Positions 58,791 to 64,000 of a stretch of DNA of 64,000 bases are shown here, piece after piece. The position numbers and the translations under genes were made by a program. The notes beneath the pieces are model-generated. The model made no database searches. It was not told the origin of the DNA and worked only from the letters and a program-made list of their open reading frames with translations. Origin of the DNA: Anaerotignum sp. (GTDB lineage Bacteria > Bacillota > Clostridia > Lachnospirales > Anaerotignaceae); contig JAHHTW010000005.1 in the NCBI GenBank assembly GCA_020024265.1, positions 26,365 to 90,364 on the forward strand. Reading direction: 5' to 3'. Numbering within the stretch: position 1 is the stretch's first letter; each line of letters opens with the position of its first letter.

Positions 58791-60122
58791 TTATTTGAGA
58801 TACGTCTGCATGTATTCTTTCCGTATTTCCTCAGGTACCAAGCTGCCACCTGTTGCCCATGGAATATGTACGGCATTTTGCATTTTGTCTGTCAGAGCGT
58901 TATCTTTTATGTATTTTTGCATTTCTGGACTTTTCAGCTGTATCGGACCCCAGAAGGAAGCGCATGCGGAAGGCTCGATAAAAATATCTTCTGTGTCTAC
59001 CAGCATACGCATCAAATCATAAATATGATAATCTTCCAAAGAAAAAATACCAGATAAAATATGATTGATGGTAGCACCTACAAAACCGGAGGCACGTCCT
59101 ACTGCCAAACCATCTGCATGAGTCTGCCCGCTCAAGCCAAAATCCTGTACGCAGATTTCGTTTTGCAAACCGGAAGCCATACCTACCAACATGCAGGGTG
59201 CTTGTGTTGGTTCTAAGAAAAAGACATGTACATTGTCGCCAAAGAATTGTTTGAATCCAAATGTCACACCGCCGGGTGCTCCACCAACACCACAAGGGAT
59301 ATATACGAATAATGGATGGTCTGCATCCACAACGATGCCATTTTCCGCAAATTGTTTTTGTATTCGTTTTGCTGCTACAGCATAACCCAAAAATAGCGTC
59401 ACAGAGTTTTCATCATCTACAAAATAACTCATAGGGTCTGCATCTGAATTTTTTCTGCCAACTTCTACCGCCTTGCTGTAGTCATCTGCATATTCAATGA
59501 CTTCAGCACCCCTTTGACGCAACAGATCTTTTTTCCACTGTTTGGCATCTGCCGACATATGTACGATAACATGAAAGCCCAGAGCAGCACTCATAATACC
59601 GATACTTAGTCCAAGGTTCCCGGTCGAACCGACCTGAATTTTGAATTGACCAAAAAATTCCTTGAATTTTGGAGATGCGAATACGGTATAATCATCTGTG
59701 AGCTTTATTTTTCCATGCTCCAAAGCCAAATCTTCTGCATGCTTAAGTACCTCGTATATCCCGCCTCTTGCCTTTACAGATCCGGAAATTGCCAAATGGC
59801 TGTCCTGTTTGAGAAACAAATGCCCGGGGATGGCTGTATGGTATACTTCCTCCAGCTGTTTTTGCATTTTGGGTATTTCTGTTAAGGGGGATTCAATCAA
59901 CCCATTTTGCGATGCGGTTTCTGGGAAAACTTTTTGAATAAAAGGAGCAAACCGAATCAATCTGGCTTCCGCATCATCAATATCAGCCATTGTGATATTG
60001 ATCGCTTGCATTGCGGTTTCTGTATCCTTTAGATTTTCGTTGATCCAGTTGACCTCCCTGCCTTTGCTTACATCTTCTAATAATGCTTTGTTCTTGACAC
60101 GATTCCAAAAACTTTTGTCCAT
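58791..60122 (-). CDS. dsdA: D-serine dehydratase
   Basis: 443 residues, PLP-dependent. Converts D-serine to pyruvate and ammonia. The PLP lysine lies in SGSVKARGGIYE, the phosphate loop in GSTGNLGLSIG, and the C-terminal SACASFWGP fits DsdA (the family average is about 440). AGGAGGAATC on the complement is the RBS. Single-gene unit with its own terminator, no dsdC-type regulator next to it. It detoxifies or ferments D-serine, in line with an amino-acid-fermenting life style also suggested by ortAB. Confidence 0.94.
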   Translation of the reverse strand: MDKSFWNRVKNKALLEDVSKGREVNWINENLKDTETAMQAINITMADIDDAEARLIRFAPFIQKVFPETASQNGLIESPLTEIPKMQKQLEEVYHTAIPGHLFLKQDSHLAISGSVKARGGIYEVLKHAEDLALEHGKIKLTDDYTVFASPKFKEFFGQFKIQVGSTGNLGLSIGIMSAALGFHVIVHMSADAKQWKKDLLRQRGAEVIEYADDYSKAVEVGRKNSDADPMSYFVDDENSVTLFLGYAVAAKRIQKQFAENGIVVDADHPLFVYIPCGVGGAPGGVTFGFKQFFGDNVHVFFLEPTQAPCMLVGMASGLQNEICVQDFGLSGQTHADGLAVGRASGFVGATINHILSGIFSLEDYHIYDLMRMLVDTEDIFIEPSACASFWGPIQLKSPEMQKYIKDNALTDKMQNAVHIPWATGGSLVPEEIRKEYMQTYLK

Positions 60123-60293
60123 AAAAGATTCCTCCTATTTTGCATAAAGATCTTTTTCAAAAGGTATTGACCTTGTATAGAATTATAGCATAAAAAAAAT
60201 TTCCTGTCTTTGGAAGGATATGTTTTTATGAAAAAAAATTTGTTGTGGCATTGGGCAATCATATGGAAAAAATCACAAACTCTTGTGGTTGTA

Positions 60294-60323
60294 TTGACAG
60301 GATACCACAAAAAACAGTATACT
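60294..60323 (+). promoter_or_regulatory. Promoter of the FNT-family gene
   Basis: TTGACA (60294-60299), an 18-base spacer and TATACT (60318-60323), 44 bases before the start codon at 60367. Confidence 0.75.
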
Positions 60324-60366
60324 ATTGAAATACAGTGGAGTCAGTGCATTGGGGAGATGGGGATAT

Positions 60367-60993
60367 ATGGAACGTGCAAGACAATTGATTTCTGCAATGA
60401 TCGCAGGTGGGCTGATTGGTATGGGCGCAACGGTTTATTTAACACAACAAAATCCTGTGGTAGGCAGTTTTTTGTTTGCCATTGGCTTATTTACCATCGT
60501 TATTTTTCAGCTACAGCTGTTTACCGGAAAAGTGGGCTATCTTCCCATGCAAAAACCAATCTATTTGATTGAGTTGGGGATTACATGGCTTGGAAATCTG
60601 CTTGGTACTTATTTGGTTGCAATGATGGTGAAGCAGAGCCGTATTTATGATGCTCTGGCAGGACGGGTACAAGAGATTGCAGATATAAAATTAAATGATG
60701 GAGTATTCAGTATCTTGATACTATCTATTTTTTGTGGATTTTTGATGTTTATTGCGGTAGATGTTTTCAAAAATCAAACCGGATCTACTATCCGTACCAT
60801 AGGTATTTTCGTACCAGTGATGGTTTTTATACTCAGTGGATTTGAACATGTCATTGCAAATATGTTTTATTTCTCTCTGTCAAATTCTTGGAATATGCAC
60901 TGCTTGGTATGGATTGTTGTCATGACATTGGGCAATAGTATAGGTGGTATGCTTTTGCCGCTATATATGAAATGTTTTCGTATAAGGGAGTAG
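60367..60993 (+). CDS. Formate/nitrite transporter (FNT) family protein, short form
   Basis: 208 residues with six membrane helices: AMIAGGLIGMGATVYL (helix 1), FLFAIGLFTIVIFQLQLFTGKVGYL (helices with the FNT-type omega loop QLFTGKVG), ITWLGNLLGTYLVAMM, ILILSIFCGFLMFIAVDVF, FVPVMVFILSGFEHVIANMFYFSL (the HxxxNM motif with the channel His), and a last helix. The FNT fold forms pentameric channels for formate, nitrite, hydrosulfide or lactate. About 50 residues shorter than FocA. ATG 60367 has GGGGAGATGGGG upstream and lies after the promoter; the frame opening at 60325 overlaps the transcript start. The ion carried is unknown; formate is plausible in a fermenter. Confidence 0.8.
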   Translation: MERARQLISAMIAGGLIGMGATVYLTQQNPVVGSFLFAIGLFTIVIFQLQLFTGKVGYLPMQKPIYLIELGITWLGNLLGTYLVAMMVKQSRIYDALAGRVQEIADIKLNDGVFSILILSIFCGFLMFIAVDVFKNQTGSTIRTIGIFVPVMVFILSGFEHVIANMFYFSLSNSWNMHCLVWIVVMTLGNSIGGMLLPLYMKCFRIRE

Positions 60994-61052
60994 TGTGTTT
61001 TTGGGAGCTTTCCTGATAACCTAAGTTGGAAAAACGAACAGACTTACATATG

Positions 61053-61082
61053 GAAAGCCTTGCAAGACAAGGCTTTCTTTTT
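61053..61082 (+). terminator. Terminator between the FNT gene and mutY
   Basis: GAAAGCCTT (61053-61061), loop GCAAGAC, AAGGCTTTC (61069-61077) and TTTTT. It lies 28 bases before the mutY start, so mutY either has a promoter overlapping it or relies on readthrough. Confidence 0.85.
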
Positions 61083-61109
61083 ATCTTAGTATGCAGAAAG
61101 GAATTGTTT

Positions 61110-62162
61110 ATGCACGATGTAGAGATGCAATCGATTTTTACGTTGCTACAAAAATGGTATCAAACGGAAAAAAGAGATCTGCCTTGGCGAAATACCAAAG
61201 ATCCATATCATATTTGGGTTTCAGAAATTATGCTGCAACAAACAAGGGTAGAAGCAGTCAAGCCTTATTATACAAGGTTCTTATCAGAGCTGCCAACCAT
61301 TAAAGATTTGGCTGAGGCAGATGAAGAACAAATATTAAAGCTTTGGGAGGGGCTGGGATATTACAGCCGTATACGGAATATGCAGACCGCAGCGAAGCAG
61401 GTAATGGAAAACTATCATGGCAATATGCCAGCAGACCACAAAGCATTGCTTGGCTTAAAGGGCATCGGAAACTATACGGCAGGTGCTGTTGCATCCATTG
61501 CATTTGATTTACCATTTGCTGCAGTGGATGGTAATGTACTGCGTGTGCTGTCACGGGTATATGCCGATGACAGAGATATTATGCTGCAAACAACAAAAAA
61601 AGCATGGGAAATAGAAATCAATGAAGCATTGACGGGAGAGATTGCAGGAGAAGTCAATCAAGCATTAATGGAATTGGGAGCAACGGTATGTGTGCCAAAT
61701 GGTATGCCAAAATGCCAACAATGTCCCTTGCGCGCGCTTTGTATCGCATATCAAAAAAATACTGTGATGCAGTATCCGGTGAAAAGTGAAAAAAAACCGC
61801 GTACCAAAGAATATTTATCTGTATGTTTTATCACAGATGGGAGAGAGATTGCTTTGCGCAAGCGACCCAATAAAGGACTTTTGGCAAATCTTTGGGAGCT
61901 GCCACATGTTCCGAAGTCTATCGCATTGCCAGCAGCATTGACAGAGTGGGGAATCATGCAGGCAGAAGTAATACCCATGCATACCAGAAAACATATTTTT
62001 ACACATATTGAATGGTATATGGATGGATATTATATTTTGGTAAAAGAGCGTAAAGAAACGCCGTTTATATGGGTAACACCAGAACAACGAGCGGAGGAAT
62101 ATGCATTGCCGGCTGCATTTCAGAAAATATGGAAGGATGGTTTTGCAATGAGGCTGCCATAA
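61110..62162 (+). CDS. mutY: A/G-specific adenine DNA glycosylase
   Basis: 350 residues. Removes adenine mispaired with 8-oxoguanine. The catalytic region LPWRNTKDPYHIWVSEIMLQQT, the helix-hairpin-helix LKGIGNYTAGAVASIAF with VDGNVLRVLSR (catalytic Asp), a C-terminal Fe-S motif, and a NUDIX-like C-terminal domain (IALRKRPNKGLLANLWELP) are present. The cluster cysteines are C-x7-C-x2-C-x5-C, one residue longer in the first spacer than the usual C-x6-C. AGAAAGG precedes ATG 61110; the longer open frame covers the terminator upstream. Confidence 0.93.
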   Translation: MHDVEMQSIFTLLQKWYQTEKRDLPWRNTKDPYHIWVSEIMLQQTRVEAVKPYYTRFLSELPTIKDLAEADEEQILKLWEGLGYYSRIRNMQTAAKQVMENYHGNMPADHKALLGLKGIGNYTAGAVASIAFDLPFAAVDGNVLRVLSRVYADDRDIMLQTTKKAWEIEINEALTGEIAGEVNQALMELGATVCVPNGMPKCQQCPLRALCIAYQKNTVMQYPVKSEKKPRTKEYLSVCFITDGREIALRKRPNKGLLANLWELPHVPKSIALPAALTEWGIMQAEVIPMHTRKHIFTHIEWYMDGYYILVKERKETPFIWVTPEQRAEEYALPAAFQKIWKDGFAMRLP

Positions 62163-62372
62163 GCCCGCTGGCTTTAGATGGTGGATCGTTTACCAGATGG
62201 CGCTGTAGTGTCTATTCCAAAGCAAACTGCCTTTTTTGGAAAACGATCCAGTGAATCCGTTGTTTTGACTTGTCAAGGACTGTGAGCTATGATAATATGT
62301 TTTCATGAAGAGTATCATGTGATGATGGTTTTGCAAGTATAGAAAAGTAAAGAAAAGATATGGAGGAGTACC

Positions 62373-63911
62373 ATGAACCGTGAAATGATTATTATCCTGG
62401 ACTTTGGTGGTCAGTATAACCAGCTGATTGCACGTAGAGTCAGAGAACATCACGTTTATTGTGAAATTATGCCTTGGAATAAGCCGATTGAAGAAATCAA
62501 AGCAAAAAATCCAAAGGGTATTATATTCACAGGCGGTCCTAATAGCGTGTATGATGAAAAATCTCCACACTGTGACCCCGCTATTTTTGAATTAGGCATA
62601 CCTGTATTGGGTATTTGCTATGGCTGTCAGTTGATGGCTTATACACTGGGCGGTAAGGTTGGTAATGCCAATGAAAAAAGTGAGTACGGAAAAACAGAGG
62701 TTATATTTGATACAAGCAGCAAACTGTTTCAGGGAATTGATGAAAAAGAAATCTGCTGGATGAGTCATACAGACTTTGTAACAGATATGCCAGAAGGTTT
62801 CCGCATTATTGGTAAAACAAGCACTTGTCCGGCAGCGGCAATTGAATGCCCGGATAAAGGATTTTATGGTGTACAATTCCATCCGGAAGTAAATCATACA
62901 CCAAAGGGTAGCAATATGATTTATAACTTCTTGTATGAAGTATGCGGATGTAGCGGTGATTGGACAATGACCAATTATATTGAAGACCAAATACAGAAAA
63001 TTCGTGCACAGGTAGGCGATGGCAAGGCATTATGTGCATTGTCTGGTGGTGTGGATTCCAGCGTTGTTGCAGCACTGGTTTCCAAGGCAATTGGCAAGCA
63101 GCTAACATGTGTATTTGTAGATCATGGTCTGATGCGTAAAAATGAAGGTGATGAGGTAGAAGCTGCATTTGCCAATATGTTTGATGCGCATTTTGTGAGA
63201 GTAAATGCTCAGGAACGCTTCCTGAATAAGCTCAAAGGTATAACTGATCCGGAAAGCAAGAGAAAAATCATTGGTGAAGAATTTATTCGTGTATTTGAGG
63301 ATGAAGCGAAGAAGATTGGTAAAGTAGACTTTTTGGTACAGGGTACCATTTATCCCGATGTCATTGAAAGTGGCTTGGGTGATTCTGCTGTAATCAAATC
63401 GCACCATAATGTAGGCGGTTTACCCTCTGTTGTAGATTTTGAAGAATTAATTGAGCCTTTGCGTCAGCTGTTTAAAGATGAAGTACGTCAAATGGGGATG
63501 GAACTGGGGCTGCCAGAACACTTGGTATGGCGTCAGCCTTTCCCAGGACCTGGTCTTGGTATTCGTGTCATTGGTGAAGTTACAGAGGATAAATTGGAAA
63601 TTTTGCGTGATGCAGATGCAATTTTCCGTGAAGAAATTGCAAATGCTGGTTTGGAACGTAATATTAATCAGTATTTTGCAGTCATTACAGATGTACGCTC
63701 TGTAGGTGTTATGGGTGATTTCAGAACTTATGACTATACCATCGCACTCAGAGGAGTAACAACTACAGATTTTATGACAGCAGATTGGGCAAGAATTCCT
63801 TATGATGTGTTAGATAGGGTTTCTGTTAGAATTGTCAATGAAGTAAAGCATGTCAATAGAATTGTGTATGATATTACCTCAAAGCCACCGGCAACGATTG
63901 AGTGGGAATAA
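62373..63911 (+). CDS. guaA: GMP synthase (glutamine-hydrolysing)
   Basis: 512 residues. Converts XMP to GMP. N-terminal class I glutaminase with Cys in GICYGCQ and His/Glu in FHPEVNHTP; ATP-pyrophosphatase signature SGGVDSSV near 228; C-terminal dimerisation domain ending PPATIEWE. Strong RBS GGAGGAG. A terminator follows at once. The 3' end of guaA is a known integration site for genomic islands, and the sequence past the terminator is suggestive (see findings). Confidence 0.96.
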   Translation: MNREMIIILDFGGQYNQLIARRVREHHVYCEIMPWNKPIEEIKAKNPKGIIFTGGPNSVYDEKSPHCDPAIFELGIPVLGICYGCQLMAYTLGGKVGNANEKSEYGKTEVIFDTSSKLFQGIDEKEICWMSHTDFVTDMPEGFRIIGKTSTCPAAAIECPDKGFYGVQFHPEVNHTPKGSNMIYNFLYEVCGCSGDWTMTNYIEDQIQKIRAQVGDGKALCALSGGVDSSVVAALVSKAIGKQLTCVFVDHGLMRKNEGDEVEAAFANMFDAHFVRVNAQERFLNKLKGITDPESKRKIIGEEFIRVFEDEAKKIGKVDFLVQGTIYPDVIESGLGDSAVIKSHHNVGGLPSVVDFEELIEPLRQLFKDEVRQMGMELGLPEHLVWRQPFPGPGLGIRVIGEVTEDKLEILRDADAIFREEIANAGLERNINQYFAVITDVRSVGVMGDFRTYDYTIALRGVTTTDFMTADWARIPYDVLDRVSVRIVNEVKHVNRIVYDITSKPPATIEWE

Positions 63912-63918
63912 AAATTAC

Positions 63919-63960
63919 AACCCCGGAAACCCTGCATTTATGCGGGTTTTCGGGGTTTTC
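63919..63960 (+). terminator. Terminator of guaA
   Basis: A long stem, AACCCCGGAAACCCTGCA (63919-63935 region) with 63941-63957, followed by TTCTT. Confidence 0.88.
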
Positions 63961-64000
63961 TTATGTCTGCTGAGTACAAATTGAGTACACTTGTGTTTTT

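Noticed and set aside
60210..60572. 120-codon frame overlapping the FNT gene
   Set aside because: It is in another frame through the promoter and the first helix of the FNT protein, with no family features.

Overview
The window looks like chromosomal DNA of an anaerobic, AT-rich Firmicute of the class Clostridia, probably a gut commensal related to Lachnospiraceae or Anaerotignum. The evidence is a T-box leader on proS, a glmS ribozyme, a CIRCE element on clpB, a class III fructose bisphosphatase, an archaeal-type prolyl-tRNA synthetase, the clostridial fabH-acpP-fabK-fabD-fabG-fabF-accB-fabZ-accC-accD-accA order, strong Shine-Dalgarno sites and SLH surface anchoring. The genus assignment is inference.

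Left part (1-19.6 kb): the end of an AEC-family permease; a PPC-domain gene followed by an acetoin dehydrogenase operon (acoA, acoB, acoC, acoL); a histidine kinase with an extracellular amino-acid-binding-type domain and its NtrC-type sigma-54 activator; a textbook -24/-12 promoter in front of nhaC-ortA-ortB (NhaC-type antiporter plus 2-amino-4-ketopentanoate thiolase); a BlaI-type repressor with a BlaR1-like metalloprotease fused to an LCP (LytR-CpsA-Psr) domain; a structured 190-nt RNA candidate; and a three-gene operon matching the bilirubin reductase system (MarR regulator, flavin/Fe-S reductase with the His-Gly-Asp-Arg signature, flavodoxin), bilQRS.

Middle (19.6-28.6 kb) is an accessory region: a lipoprotein and two small cytoplasmic proteins on the minus strand, decayed mobile DNA (tnpV, Mob/Pre-type relaxase and IS3 transposase remnants), and, between the remnants, a 1267-residue secreted SLH protein. 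Its N-terminal third is a homologue of the streptococcal IgG-cleaving cysteine protease IdeS/Mac (family C66) with the catalytic Cys, His and Asp in place.

Right part (28.6-64 kb) is mostly housekeeping: fbp; minus-strand proS with its T-box, a free-standing B3/B4 editing-domain gene and tRNA-Pro; an ECF-like sigma/anti-sigma pair; the complete type II fatty acid synthesis and acetyl-CoA carboxylase operon; glmS with its ribozyme; aspS; clpB; an aroE-aroK fusion; a GHL10-type surface hydrolase; a MarR/FUSC exporter pair; a large SMI1/KNR4 protein; D-serine dehydratase; an FNT-family channel; mutY; and guaA.

The strongest leads are the bilQRS operon, the IdeS-like SLH protein on a decayed mobile region, the BlaR1-LCP fusion, and the kinase/sigma-54 control circuit of a stand-alone ortAB. 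Everything was read by eye. Family calls rest on recognised motifs and were not confirmed by database search.
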